Notes: generated from the letters alone by a model not told the origin. A stretch of 64,000 bases of DNA from Talinum fruticosum (GCA_021018815.1 JAITYX010000133.1:372001-436000), one strand, 5' to 3'. Shown: positions 10,409 through 22,766, counted from the stretch's first letter. A program made the numbers and translations.

Positions 10409-13400
10409 CATGCATTTATCGTACCAAGTTCATTCCTAATAAAGCAAACTGATCCTCACTAAGTTGCTTAGTAAAGATATCAGCTAGTTGACATTTGGTA
10501 TGAATGAATTCAAGTTTAATATCACCTTTCTTAGAATGATCTCTTAGAAAATGATACCTGACCTCAATATGCTTTATCTTTGAGTGCTTGAACTGGATTC
10601 TTAGAGATGCTTATTGCACTTTGATTGTCACACTTGATTGGAATTGATTTGAATGAAAGTCCAAGATCTCTCAAGTGTTGCTTGATCCATAGAATCCGAT
10701 CACGAGCATGCTCCAGCTGCAATGTACTCAGCTTCAGCAGTTGATAGAGCTACTGAGTTCCGCTTCTTTGAGTGCCAAGATATGAGGGATTAACCTAGAA
10801 ATTGGGAGGCTCCTGAGGTCCTTTTTCTATCAACCTTGTATCCATTATAGTCAGCATCCGAGTATCCGAGTTAGAGTCGGTTCTAAGTCTCTTGAGTACC
10901 ATAGACATAGATTCCGAGTCCCTGTAAGATATCTAAAGATTCTCTTCACCTTAGTGAGATATGATTCTTTTATATTAGCTTGAAATCTTGCACACGGACA
11001 TACACTAAACATTATGTCCGGTCTACTTGGAAGTAAGATATAGTAAAGATCCAATCATACCTCGATAGAGTTTCGATCTACTCGCTTTACCTTTTTCATC
11101 CGCATCCAGTTTTATATTGCTACTCATTGGGGTTGCTGCATGTTTTGCATCTTGAAGCTTGTATTTCTTCAAGCAACTCCTTGGTATACTTTGATTGATG
11201 GACATAGATGTCGTCTTTGTCTTGCTTGATTTGCGGACCAAGGAAGTTGAGTTCTCCTATCATACTCATTTGGAATTCCTGTCTCATCAACTCGGAAAAA
11301 TCTTGACAGAGAATTTCATTAGTAGCTCCAAATATTATATAATCAACATAGATCCGAGCAATAAGAAAGTCTTTCCCTGCAGTTTTTATAAAAAAGTCTT
11401 GTCAATCTGACCTCTTCTAAAATTATTTTCAACCAAGAAATTGCTTAGTCTTTCATACCAAGCTCCGGGAGCTTGTTTAAGACCATAAAGAGCTTTTTGC
11501 AACTTGAAAACATGATTTGGAAATTCCGAGTTTTCAAATCCAGGGGTTGCTCAACATAGACTTCCTCTTGAATGAAACCATTAAGAAAAGCACATTTAAC
11601 ATCCATTTGATACAACTTGATATTCATGCTTGATGCAAATGCCAAAAGGATTCTAATAGCCTCGAATTTTAGCTACTCGGTGCAAAGGTTTCCCCACAAT
11701 CAATTCCTTCTTCTTGATTGTAACCTTGAGCCATAAGTCTAGCCTTATTTCTGATTACCAAACCACCTTCATCCAGTTTCTTCTTGAAAACCCATTTGGT
11801 TCCTATGATCGGGTGATCGGAAGGTCATTTGGTCAAAGTCCGGACTTGGTTTCTTTCGAATTGATTAAGCTCCTCTTGCATGGCCTCTACCCATTGAGGT
11901 TCTTTAAGGGCTTCTAGTGCATTTATGGGTTCAGTTAATGATATGAATGCAGTGAATGCACATAGATTTGGTAGAGAGGAACGAGTTCTTACCCTACTTG
12001 TTTATGTCGGACAAGATATTTTCGAGTGGGTGGCTTGAAGCATATTTGAATGCTTTACCTGTTTTCCGGTTCACTAGGTTTGTAAGTTGAATTGGTTGAT
12101 CTTCAGTGGTCTGATCTTATTGAGCTTGCTCATCCGGTTGACCTCCAACATTCCGAGCTGGCTCTTGAATCGATTCATTTTGAGTCATGGTGTTCGAGTT
12201 ACTTCATTCCGAGTGACTTTTCCTTGACTTTGTCCGGGCTCATCTTCAACAAGATCATCATCTCGAATGAGCTTCAGATTTGAGAATGTTGACTCACTTG
12301 GTTTCCCGATCAATCTCATCAAAAACAACGTGGATGCTTTTTTCCACTTTATTAGTTCTTTTATTGAAAATGCAATATGCTTTACTATGAGATGAATAAC
12401 TAAGAAGAATACCTTCATCCGACCGAGCATCAAACTTGATCAGGTGATCCTTACTCATTGTTGTGAATATAACACTTACATCCAAAGGGTTTGAAGTATG
12501 AAATATTAGGTTTCTTCCCTTTGTAAAGCTCGTATGGAGTTTTCTTCGAGATGGGTCCGATGAGGCATCTGTTCGAGTGTAGTTTCGTTGTGTTGATCGC
12601 CTCAGCCCCATAAATAGTAAGGTAGATCATGTTCAATCATCATTATCCTTCCTATTTCTTCAAGAGTTTAGTTCTTTCTCTCCACTACTCCATTTTGTTG
12701 AGGAGTTCTTGGTCCTGAGAAGTTGTGGGAGATACCATTCTTATCACGTAACTCTGCAAATTCCGAGTAATCGAACTCCCTTCCATGGTCGGTTTGAATT
12801 CTTTTGATTTGAGTTTGAGACTCAACTTGGATTTTCCTACAGAGCTTGCTGATTTGAAGGCTTCATTTTTATGCTTAAGAAAACACACCCGTGTAAATCG
12901 TGAGTAGTCATCAACAATCACAAGTACAAATGATTTACCTCCGAGACTCTTGACAGGATTTCACCACATAAATCCATATGCAACAATTCAAGCACTTTGG
13001 ATGTGGAAATAGTTTTGAGAGATTTGAAAGATGATCCGACCTTTTTCCCTTTTGTGCATGCTTCACGATTTTATCTTTCTTAAATGCACGATTAGGCAAG
13101 CCTCCGACTCAACCATGAGATGCAAGCTTCTTAATGGTGTGCATGCTAATATGACCTAGTCTACGATGCCATGTCCAAGAATCATCATGTAGAGATGCTT
13201 TTAAGCAAGATAAATTCTGACTTGGGTTGAGAGAGGAATAGTGTAGGTATTACCTCGAGAGCTTAGTCTCCTTGGTAGTTTCATTAGAAATATAGCAATT
13301 GGTGTGAGTGAATCTTACCTCTTCACCTTTGTCACACAATTGAAAGACGCTGAGCATATTGTACTTTAATCCCTTGACAAGGTAGACTGCGCTGACCGGA

Positions 13401-14000
13401 TTGTCTCCTTTTTCAATCTTTCCTATCCCAACTGTCTTGCCCTTGCTATTATCTCCAAAAGTGACCTTCCCTCCTTTGTATTCTTCTAACTCGGAAAAGA
13501 GTCTTGAATCTCTTGACATGTGGCGTGAGCATCCACTATCCAGCTACCAATGACCTTTTGTCCTTTCCCGAGCTACATGTAAGTTAGAAACAAACTAACC
13601 CTTCTCACTTCCTCTAACGAACCCAAGTAACTCCCTTTATCGTGGTCCTTTTCCGAGGAAGAAGACTCTTGGGAACCCAGATTTGAATAACTTTGTTTTT
13701 GGTCCGATTCCGAGTCTTCCTTTTCGAAACCGAGTCCGTGTCTCTTTCATTTGAAAATCTTTCCTTTTATAAACCGGTGGAAAAGGTTTTCTCCTGAAAG
13801 TCTGGTCTAGCCTCGGTCCCCTTTTCATTCTTATGAATGGGACCGTACTCAACCTTCCTAAACTTCACAGTTATGGAATCCTTTTTGAAAAGATCCGAGT
13901 AAGAATTAGATTCCTCTTCTTTGTTAAAACCAAGTCCTTCTTTTCCGAAAGAGACACATTGAGACCCTAACAAGCATGTCAAGGTTTTTCTGATCTTGAG
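10409..14000 (-). pseudogene. copia pol (PR-IN-RT-RH) of element C
   Basis: Minus strand. Protease region with LDSGCSRHM at about 13520-13550 followed by a well-preserved GGKVTFGDN segment; GAG-pre-integrase and integrase (12450-13200); reverse transcriptase (11400-12000) with QMDVKCAFLNGFIQEEV near 11580-11630; and RNase H (10440-10900) ending near 10409. The catalytic RT box at about 11335-11350 reads YVDY, the second aspartate codon GAT having become TAT. Several stops and frameshifts break the frame. Even if the frame were continuous, this RT would be predicted inactive. Confidence 0.85.
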
Positions 14001-15412
14001 TAAACTTTAAAACAAGTTCTTGAGAATCATTGAGCTTTTTCTTCGGATGCTCATTTTCTCTTCCGAGTGTCTCCCACTCAGTCTCATTAGCTTGAGTACT
14101 AGTCTTGAGCTCTCTTAGAGTTAGTCTCTGTTTTTCTAATTCATTTTTCAAAGAGATGCTCTCAAAAGTGATAGTCTCAAATTGTTCTTTAAATGAAGAG
14201 GAATGAGAATTGGAATTTTCTTCCAAAGTATAAATTTATTTAGCTAAATCAACTTTGGAAAACTTGAGGAAATATTCAATTACCTCCTAAGGATTCATTT
14301 CCTCGTCGTGTGAGTGGTCGAGTCCGACTCAAATTCGGCTTCCGAGTCCGATAGAGCCATCGGACACTTAGAGTCGTCTCGAGTATTCATCTTCTTCGGA
14401 TGAATCTTCATTACTCCATGTGGCCATCATAGCCTTCTTCTTCTTTCTGTCCCTCTTTCTTCTTGGATAGTCTTTAACTATGTAATCTTTATCGCCACAT
14501 TCAAAACAGACCGAGTTCTTAGTTAAAGATAACTTTGAAGAGAAAGAGTGCTTACCTTTTCTATCCTTCTTATCTTTCTTATAGAACTCATCTCTTGGCC
14601 TTTTCTCCCATCTCTTGTGCTTCATCATTCTTTTGAAGCCTCGAGCAATAAGTGCCATGGGATCTTCTTCTAAGTCTAATGAACTCGGATTTTCTTCTCT
14701 GCTTTCTAAGGCCTTCGATGCGATATTCCTTTTAGTGCCGACCTCGAAATCCTCTTCCTCCGGATGGATCTCATGGGTGAGTAGCTTCCCAATGAGTTCG
14801 TCCGGCTTTAATAGAGAGAGGTTATGGGCTTCCTCAATGGCTGTCATTTTGGGACCCTATATTCTCTTGGGTAGACTTCTTAGAATCTTTCCGCACATTT
14901 CTTCATGGGAAATCTTTCTACCCGGATATTTAAGATTGTTAGTTATCTTAGTGAAGTGGGTGAACATCCGAGTGATGTTTTCTTCGGCTCCATCTTGAAC
15001 AGCTCATATTTGTGAAGATATTGGCTTATCTTCGCTTGTCTAACTTAGCTGGTGCCTTCATATGTGTTGACAAGAGTGTCCCACACTTCCTCTGCTATGT
15101 CACATGCTAACACTCTATTGTATTCTTCCGAGCTGATGGCGCACATCGGAATGTTCATTGCTTTAAAGTTCTTCCCGAACTTTTCCGCCTCTTCGATGGT
15201 GTACTCGAGCTTTGCTTTAGGCATGAGTCTTATTTCCTCCATCCTCATTGAAATGTAATTACCTCCTTGTATGATGTTCCATACATCTTCATCGTGATCC
15301 AGTAGAAAACATTCCATGAGCTTCTTCCAGATGTATTAAATTTGATCCTTTAAACTTTGGAGGACTCGCTCAAAGATCTTCCTTCGTCGAACTCTCCATT
15401 GTTCCGAGCCAT
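13924..15412 (-). pseudogene. copia gag of element C
   Basis: The start ATG is at 15410-15412 (MARNNGEF), 46 bases inside the PBS. The product has the plant copia gag core with DEDVWNIIQGG and a TAIEEAHNLSLLKPDELIGKL motif, a zinc knuckle of CFECGDKDYIVKDYP type in which the last Cys is changed, and then a coiled-coil-like Lys/Glu/Leu-rich C-terminal part (13924-14226) containing ELEKQRLTLRELK. Internal stops occur soon after the start and between 15045 and 14847. Confidence 0.8.
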
Positions 15413-15457
15413 TTGATCTTTAAACCTTTGGATTGTTATATCCTTTCCGAAAGGCTA

Positions 15458-15470
15458 GGCTCTAATACCA
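15458..15470 (-). promoter_or_regulatory. Primer-binding site of element C
   Basis: The minus strand reads TGGTATTAGAGCC, complementary apart from one base to the initiator tRNA-Met 3' end. It is two bases from the LTR boundary. Confidence 0.88.
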
Positions 15471-15472
15471 AT

Positions 15473-16751
15473 TGAAGGTTTGCTCTTGGAGAGTCTTGGT
15501 CACCCTAGAGGCGAGTGAATAGGGTGATGAGGAAATTTTAAGAACAATGGAGGGGTTAAAGTTTAAACCGAATAATCAAGACAATCCGAGTCTAGATTGG
15601 ACTCAAAAAGTATCAACTCGTAAATTACGTGGAAACCCTCATGGGGCAGAAAACCACGGCCAGTGCTAATCCAAGCACCAAGTCAAATCCACTATTTTGA
15701 ATCCACAAAATACGAGTAGACTAACTCAACCAGAATTGCTCCCTTACATAATTCCTTATAAAGTTTTCCTAGACTTAGAAGTTCCCTTATCTCGATCTAG
15801 TACTTCCTAACCGAGGTAACCTTTATAGTTAGGGACAACTCGAGCTGAGTTAACCCTTACAGACTAGGGACAACCGAGCTGAGTTAACCCTTACAGACTT
15901 ACTCAAGGGACCTTACTTAGAGAGTAAGAAAGAGTTTGTGACTGATTACAAGACTTTACAACTCGGAAAAAGTGTTTAAGTACGAGCTTGGAGTTATAAG
16001 ATGAAGATTAAATGAGTATTATACAAAGAGATATAATTTCAGCAATGGGTTCAAGCAATCTTCAAGTCTTGTGAAGCGGCTTCTATTTATAGGTGACCAA
16101 GCGAGATAAGCCGTTGTGACTATCTTCTAATTAGAAGTCCTCTATGACCGTTGTAACGGTTCTTCCGAGTCGCTTAGAAAAGATCTGTTGAGATGTGAAC
16201 GTTATGCAACGGCTCTTGACTCCTTAGGATGTCCCAATCCACTTGTGGTGTCCGAGTCCTAGAAGAGTGGAATTTTCCGAGTCTAATATTCATTATACTC
16301 AAAGTCCATCCGAGTCGGTTTAAAGAAAGATCAAGTTATAGAAGAGAATATCAAAGTATGAGTACTTGATCTAGACAAATATATTTCACTCAAAACATGC
16401 CGACTTAGAAAGTTGAATGAACGCTCGTAATTCAATTTATCTTATAATATGAAGTCAAAACTTAGTTTGAAAAAGTTAGAGTGAATGTTTGATCATGCGA
16501 TAAATCTGAGTGATGTCCGAGTGACTCGGAACCATCGAGTGAATTGATGAACAAGAGTGCGCTTTTGAGTCGAGTCATAATCGAATGAAAACATATGCAA
16601 TAGTTTTTGTAACACTCGAAAAGTTTCTATAACACTCAAAAAGTTTCTATAACACTCGAATGACTTGTAATCAAAACTTAGAAGGGATGAAGTTTGTACC
16701 TAATTTCTTGATAGTACTCATAATTATATAAATGTAGAATCCGAGTCTTCA
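15473..16751 (-). repeat. Element C 5' LTR
   Basis: 1279 bp, bounded by TGAAGG..TCTTCA on the plus strand. Relative to the 3' LTR it has a 286-bp deletion at 16251-16255, where the 5-bp motif tccga flanks both sides of the lost segment. It has also gained short tandem duplications near 15840-15900 and 16610-16660. A minus-strand TATA (ctataaatag type) lies near 16082-16093. Confidence 0.88.
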
Positions 16752-16756
16752 CGTGG
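16752..16756. repeat. Right target-site duplication of element C
   Basis: CGTGG, partner of CGCGG at 6518-6522. After this the ORF3 sequence of element B resumes without a gap. Confidence 0.8.
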
Positions 16757-17175
16757 AATTTTGGGACACTCTCCGATCCTTCAAAACTGTCCTTCAGAAC
16801 ATGACCATCAACCGGAAGACGGTCCAATCCCGCATTTCGAGAGAAACAGAATGTGCTCCTTGAAATGAAGAATCTGGTTAGGGAGTAACAGGAGGAACTT
16901 GAGCTCCTCGGAGAAAGGCATACCAAAGCTGCTCAGGACCCGGAGAGCTCAAATACCTCTAAGGAGTCCTCGAGCCTCGCCAAGTCTCCTCGACAGAGGC
17001 GGAAGAAGAAGAGGAAGTTGAGGTCGAAGTAGCTCCTTCCGAGGAGGAGGAAGAGAGGAAGGAAGAGGAGGAAGAGAAGAAGGAGGAAGAAGAGAAGAAG
17101 AAGGAAGAAGGTGAGGGACAAGGTGCCGACGTTCCTCAACAAGAGCCGATCGACTTAGACAGTGAGTCCGAGTGA
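16757..17175 (+). pseudogene. ORF3 of element B, 3' part
   Basis: Continuation of the ORF3 begun at 5540. It contains a long acidic/basic low-complexity tract rich in Glu and Lys (about 16990-17120) and ends GADVPQQEPIDLDSESE with a stop at 17173-17175. At least one frameshift lies near 16890-17000. The homologous tract exists in element C. A charged, low-complexity C-terminus is characteristic of this ORF. Its function is unknown. Confidence 0.6.
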
Positions 17176-17913
17176 GTCAAAAACCCCGCAGATGTTGGAC
17201 AATCCACAGCGTCAAGCCCGAAGAAGCACCTCCCTCTACAGCTTTCCAAGAGGATGAGCCTCCGGATGACTTAGTTCTGGGTCAACCACTCGGAGCTGAG
17301 CCACTACCGCAGATTCTAGTGTTGCCGCTCCCAAATCCATCTCCCAAGCATACCAGCGCAGGCGCACGACACGCACATCCACCTCAACACAAATCGCCCG
17401 ACTCCACCATCTTAATTTCTTTTATTTCGAATTTTTTTGTCCAAACATCGATCGTATCAATTTGATACGTTCTTCTTAGTTTTTTCTTTTTTTACTGAAA
17501 GGCAAGGGGAGAACACTAGAAAAGCTGTTATCTTATTTAGGGGAGTTTTCTCACCCTCTTTTCTTGTATTTTTTTTTTTTTGTGAATATATGAATGAAGT
17601 TTTTATTTTAGGGAATAATTGTTTCGAGTTCACTCTTTCGAGTTGGACTCCCTTATTCTTTATTTTTGCTCCGATATATATGCTTTCATTATCTACTCTA
17701 TTTTGCTCGATATACGTATTCACATTATGTTCTTTCTTTCACTCTAATATAGATAAGCTATCTCGTAGAAATTTTCTAAGTAGTGATTCTATCCGAAATG
17801 TTATAAGTATGAACAGACTTCACTCACTACTTCCCATGGTCTATTAAGTAAGAATGAAAACTCATGTCTTTCACTAACAAATTTTCTATCTAAGAATGGA
17901 ATGCCTTTCATCA
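17176..17913 (+). other. 3' untranslated region of element B
   Basis: Non-coding stretch from the ORF3 stop to the polypurine tract. T-rich and homologous to element C at 8025-8762. Confidence 0.6.
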
Positions 17914-17925
17914 AAAAGGGGAGAT
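17914..17925 (+). promoter_or_regulatory. Polypurine tract of element B
   Basis: aaaaaggggaga followed by t and the LTR start TGAAGACTCGG at 17926. Matches the tract of element C. Confidence 0.85.
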
Positions 17926-19390
17926 TGAAGACTCGGACTCCGAGACTAGATCATTCTAAGTATCACATAAAGACTCGAGTACAAACCTCATTCCTTCGAA
18001 GTTTTGATTACAAGTCATTTTAACTATTATAGAAATTCCTGCATAAGTTTTCATTCAATTATGATCGACTCGGAAAACACATTCTTGTTTATCCACTCAC
18101 TTTGATGTCTCCGAGTCACTCGGACATCACTCGGATTTATCACATGTTCAAATAATCCCTCTAACACTTCTTATCTGCGTTCCGATTGTATATTTCAAAG
18201 CAAAGTGAATTACGAGTGTTAATTCCTATTTCTAAGTTAGGGTATTTCTTTGAGAGTTATTTGCCCATATCAAGTCCGTATACTCCGATGTTTTCACTCT
18301 TATAATTTGAGTATAATGAATATTAGACTCAGAAAATTCCACTCTTCTAGGCCTAAGATAATTATGTACTTAATTATCTTAATTAAATTATTATTATCTC
18401 GTATCTAATCTTGGACCAAAGTATTTCATACTTTGAGAATCAAAATGGTTTACTTTTGTAGGTTATCAAAACGAGGTTTTCTCATTTTCCGAATTACAAA
18501 AGTAACCGAGCTTTAAGTTGTCAATCACCAGCGAGACAAGGTTTTTCTACTTCGAACAAGGCTCAAATGTCTGTGTTAGGGTTGTCTGTTTCCAAAATTG
18601 GAAAACTTCAACGCTAAGCTCAATGGTGGTTTCCACTTTACTTTTTAGACAACACCGGTTGATTGGAGCACCCTTAGGAGTCCGAGAGCCGTTGCACAAC
18701 GTTCATATCCCAACGGATCTTTTCCGAGTGACTCGGAAGAAGCTGTTACAATGGTCGGAAGGACTTCTATTCGAATACAGATCACAACGGCAAATCTGCT
18801 CGGTCATCTATAAATAGAAGCCACTCCTCAAGACTAAAAGATTGCTGAAATTTATTCTTAAAACACATTACTTAAGCAAAAGTTATTGTATTCATATTCA
18901 ATCTTCTACTTACAACTCCCAACTGTAATTCATACTTTAGGAGTTGTAAAGTCTTGTAACCAATTACATAGTCTTCTTACTTTCCGAGTAAGGCCCCTTG
19001 ACCGAGCTGTAAGGATTAACTCAGCTCGCTTGTCCCTAGTCTGTAAAGGTTACCTCGGTTAGGATGTACTAGATCGGATAAGGGAATTTCGAGTCTAGGA
19101 AAACTCTTTAAGGAATTGTTTAAGGGACCAATTCTGGTTGTGTCGATCTATTATATTTTGTGGATTCAAAATAGTCAATTTAACTTAGTGCTTGGACTAG
19201 CACTGTCTGTTGTTTTCTCGCCCGGGAGGGTTTCCATGTATCTCCGAGTTTACACTTTTTTAGTCCAATCTAGACTCAAATTATCTTGTTTATTCTTTTC
19301 AAGCTTAAAGTTTCTAAATTAGATAAAATTTCCTCATCACCCTATTCACCCCCTCTAGGGTGACTAAGACTCTCCAAGAGCAAACCTTCA
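17926..19390 (+). repeat. Element B 3' LTR
   Basis: 1465 bp, starts TGAAGACTCGG and ends CAAACCTTCA. Homologous throughout to the element C LTRs. It includes a TATA box at 18809-18816 and the conserved terminal segment tcaccctattcaccccc near 19336. Flanking sequence to the right (agttg) is gypsy integrase, so this is the insertion edge. The matching left target copy cannot be checked because the 5' end is lost. Confidence 0.9.
18809..18816 (+). promoter_or_regulatory. LTR promoter TATA box (element B 3' LTR)
   Basis: TATAAATA in the context catctataaatagaagcc, conserved in the reverse orientation in the element C LTRs and in the 25847-27022 LTR. It marks the likely U3/R boundary region. Confidence 0.6.
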
Positions 19391-20500
19391 AGTTGTACAA
19401 GGAAACCAACACAGGAATTAGCTGATTTTCTCGTCATGAAGCGAGTGCATCATGAATGAAATTCATGGTGGGGAATGTAAACCCCATATGAATGGAAGAA
19501 TGTTGGTTTAGAAAATTTAGAAGTTAGGATACTACTAGTCGACCATGGCAACGGATTTCCATGAATTTGTTAAGAAGTGCCATAAGTGTCAAGTGTATGC
19601 AAACTTACAAGCACTAACCATCATCTTTTCTCAAGACAATTGCATCGCCCGGCGATTCTCGGCTTAGGGAATTAATATCATCGGCAAAATGACCACCAAA
19701 GGAACGGGTGGTCATGAATTTGTGTTAGTAGAAATTAACTATTTTACTAAGTGGGTAGAACCAGCCTCTTACGCAACCTTCATGTGAAATCATGTAGCCA
19801 AGTTCATTACCCGAAACATTATTTGTTGGTACAGGGTGCCCCACGAACTAATCGGTGATAATGGTAGTCACTTCAAGAAGGAAGTAGCAAACCTACTCGG
19901 ACAAGTACAAGATCAAACACCACAAATCTTCTCCATATCGCCCTCGGACCAACGGACCAGTCGAGGCCACCAACAAAAATATAGCAAAATAGTAGAGATG
20001 ATGGCTGATAACTATAAAGTTTGGCCCGACAAGTTGCCCTTCACTTTATGGGGCTATCGGACCTCCATCGGAACTTCCACGAAGCAACACCTTACTCCCT
20101 AGTGTATGGCATAGAAGTAGTCGTTCCAACAGAAATTGTCATTCCTTCATTACGGATCATTGCGAGAGTGAGACTCCTGAAACAGAATAGGCTAAGGCAC
20201 ACTGCGAAGAATTAATATTGTTGGACGAAAGGTGCCTCAATGCCTTCCATAAAGTCCAAATATACTAGGCACGTATATCAAGGCCATTTAACAAGAAAAT
20301 GAAGCCTCGTAATTTGTAGGTTGGGGATCCGGTCCTTAAGGAGATTAGAGCACCAATTCAGGATCCCCGAGGAAAGTTTACGCCCAACTTGGAAAGCCTA
20401 TTTGTACTTAGTCAAATATTGTCGAAGGAGCAGATTAAGCTGACTAATTTGGACTGGTGAAGAGATTTTTCAAGTATATAAACTTAGATTAACTAAAGAA
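19391..20500 (+). pseudogene. Ty3/gypsy integrase, C-terminal pol (element D)
   Basis: Zinc-binding part with a KKCHKCQVYA motif (about 19570-19605), core with a D-containing GHEFVLVEINYFTKWVEPAS segment, then HELIGDNGSHF and a decayed glutamate region, and a C-terminal part resembling the KEIRAPIQDPRGKF-type end of Tat integrases near 20330-20460. Several frameshifts and stops (for example in M*NHVAKF near 19785). The N-terminal pol lies outside, presumably on the far side of element B. Confidence 0.75.
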
Positions 20501-20966
20501 ATACTATGTTTAGCATGTTATCAAGCGAGTCTTGAGAATGGGTCGAGCCCGGCACAACTAGGTCGTGTCTGTAGGTGACACCGGCCACCACCCGAACAAA
20601 GGTGGGTTGGCTAAGCCAAGCATGCCCCCTTGGCTGCATTTTTGTAATTCTTTATTTTGACGATCCAATTAGACGATCCGCTTATCCAATTAATTGTTAT
20701 TTTATTTTGGCAGTCCAATTAGGCGGCCTAAATTTATTATTTATTCTTTTAGGGAGCGATGAAAAATAAATGAAGCATAAAAGTGAGCATAAAATTTAAT
20801 TTTTTACTTTTCTTAATAAAAAAATAAGCCTAATACTTACCTCGAATATATAGCTAATAAAAGGGAAATAAACAAGCATACTACTTGAACAAAGAAACTG
20901 TTCTACTGAGGCAAAACTAAAATTACAAAATTTTATTCTTCCTAAAATTTTTCAAAGACTTTGGCC
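20501..20966. other. Spacer between pol and antisense gene 1 of element D
   Basis: A/T-rich, no reading frame supported. Contains three imperfect copies of a gatccaatta/gtccaattag motif near 20662-20720. Confidence 0.4.
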
Positions 20967-22462
20967 CTAGTCGATCTTCACTTTCTTCCGTTTCGAATTG
21001 TTAGACTCATCCGCATCCTCCTAAGTGCGTTTCTTTAGCTCTTCAATCCTGCGAGCCCTCCTTTCTTCGACTTCTTTAACCTCGACCTCCCTTCTATGGG
21101 CTCATTAATCAATTTGGGGGTTTATTTTATGAATGCAAGCGATGCACCGAGTAGTAGCAGCTCCCCTAAGGTCCCATTCTCGAGCCCTTAGTGCCTTGCG
21201 AAGCTTGGAGTCTACTTTTGTTATCCACTCCGGATAATATTCGAAACTGTAGTGGTTCTTTTATCTAAAGGTCGGCTGGTTCATCCAATATACTCAAGCC
21301 ACGTCGAAACCTCGCTTGAGCTGCCAAAACCTACAAACAATTCAAAGGTAGCGAGGCCGGACACAATACAAATAAGGGATTGCCTGTTCTCGGCCCATTT
21401 GCCGCAAGTAAACATTTAGAGAAATAGTTTGTGCTTGTTTTCGGACCTAGCAAACATACAAAGGGATGTTGTTTAGTGTCCTAAATTGGGACACCTTCTA
21501 ATGCTTAATGTACAATTCAATGGTACTATGGTTTTTAAGCCGGACCTCCCACCAAAAAGCGAGGATGATTAGTAACCATACTCACTCGCTATGCGCTGAT
21601 AGAACTGTGTAACCATGTACAAGTCCACCTCTGCAGGAGCTCGAATTAATCGAAGATGCTCCATCAACCACATTTGCACACATAACATATAGAATAAAAA
21701 TAAGAGTCCTGCATGGTCAAATTCATCCTTATTAACGACTTAATAGGAGCAAATAAGAAATAAAAAATACAATGAAAAACCGAGACTTTGGGCAAACCCG
21801 CAGACATTTTTTAGCCTCGGCGGCGCCGAACCACCACCCCTTGGCTGGCGCTGCCCACTTAACCTCGCCGCTCTGTTTCGGATGTTACCTTCGCTTACTG
21901 CAATAATAAGGGCTATCAGCGAAATCCTTGTTTGGATTTTCTCCGACCACGTCCAGACCTCTATAATAGTCTTAGCGGAGTTAGAGAGCATTGATCCTCT
22001 AATTACTCCACGAAGCTCGATAACGCAGACAGGATCCATGTCCCTATGGCCTCCTACTAATAAGAAACTACCTATCAAACAGGTGATTATGGCCCGATGT
22101 CTCCGAATCGAGGCGAGGCTATGAAGAGTACATGGGACGGTAGTGCTTCAACGAGGTTCATTAGGTGCACCTCATCCCTAATAAGAATCAAACTTAGATT
22201 CTTATTGCTTCGTAAGGCGCTTGTAGGTTTCGTGCATATTGGTGGAAGGCTTTAGCATAACGGGTTTAGTACGATGTTGAATTCCAAACCTAAAAATGTG
22301 GTAGTGTGGATCCTAGAAGGCCACATCGACCCTTAGGATAGTCCAATAGACTTTCACTTGTGGAATGTTGAATAACGTATTTAGTCCATATTGGGACAAT
22401 CCTATCTTATCAACATCTGCCATCTCATGCATCCAACGAGACACTTCGATTATATAATTCAT
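20967..22462 (-). pseudogene. Antisense gene 1 of element D (DUF7745/PMD-like)
   Basis: Minus-strand gene remnant opposite to pol. A plausible start MNYIIEVSRWMHEM at 22460-22462 is followed by a motif DPHYHIFRFG, with a TAG where a tryptophan would stand in the W-DP-FRFG motif of plant proteins of this kind. A later segment at about 21880-22080 contains CLIGSFLLVGGH. The C-terminus is coiled-coil-like (EVKEVEERRARRIEELKKRT) and ends in a basic KRKKVKID before a TAG at 20967-20969, suggesting a nuclear protein. Many stops and frameshifts. Family naming is by recollection, so confidence is limited. Confidence 0.45.
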
Positions 22463-22753
22463 CTTTGAAAGTTAAAAGGGAATTCAAGGCATAATTTTCG
22501 ATATTAGCTTGAGGGTCTAATTTATAGCAGCCTCTAAATTTAGAGTCCCGCTACGCCATGCCACTCAAGACCACTAGATGTCGTGGCCACCCACTTGGCC
22601 GTGCGCCAGCTGACCGGCCGGCTTGACTTTTTTCGGGCCAAGCACTCCTTTGGGCATTTTCTTGTATTGCTTCGAGCCCATTTCTAGCAAAGCTCTATTA
22701 TTTTGGATCTTGCACTTACAAAGTCTTTTTTTCCATTTGATTATTTTCTTTTG

Positions 22754-22766
22754 GGGGAATGGGGGC
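22754..22766 (+). promoter_or_regulatory. Internal polypurine tract of element D
   Basis: gggggaatggggg preceded by a T-rich segment, located between pol/antisense gene 1 and antisense gene 2. Element E has gggggaacgggg in the same place (57468-57479), with conserved flanks. It resembles plus-strand priming tracts of retroelements. Function is inferred. Confidence 0.4.

Larger units (their letters stand above)
6523..16751 (-). mobile_element. Element C: complete SIRE/Maximus-like copia retrotransposon inserted in element B
   Basis: A 10.2-kb element on the minus strand: 5' LTR 15473-16751, PBS 15458-15470, gag 14370-15412, pol 10409-14000, ORF3 8763-9720, polypurine tract 8012-8024, 3' LTR 6523-8011. 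It is bounded by CGCGG/CGTGG target duplications. Sequences on both sides join into one continuous ORF3 of element B, which proves the insertion. All genes have stops or frameshifts, the RT box is YVDY, and ORF3 lacks its N-terminal part, so it could move only with proteins supplied by another copy. Confidence 0.92.
1285..19390 (+). mobile_element. Element B: SIRE/Maximus-like copia retrotransposon, 5' truncated, interrupted by element C
   Basis: Plus-strand element in two segments, 1285-6522 and 16752-19390, separated by element C. The order is gag C-terminus, protease, integrase, reverse transcriptase, RNase H, ORF3 (split), polypurine tract, and 3' LTR. The 5' LTR, PBS and gag N-terminus are absent, replaced by a small inversion at 1283-1451. 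The 3' LTR ends at 19390, directly against gypsy integrase sequence, so B appears inserted in element D. All genes carry stops or frameshifts, so the element is defective. Confidence 0.85.
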
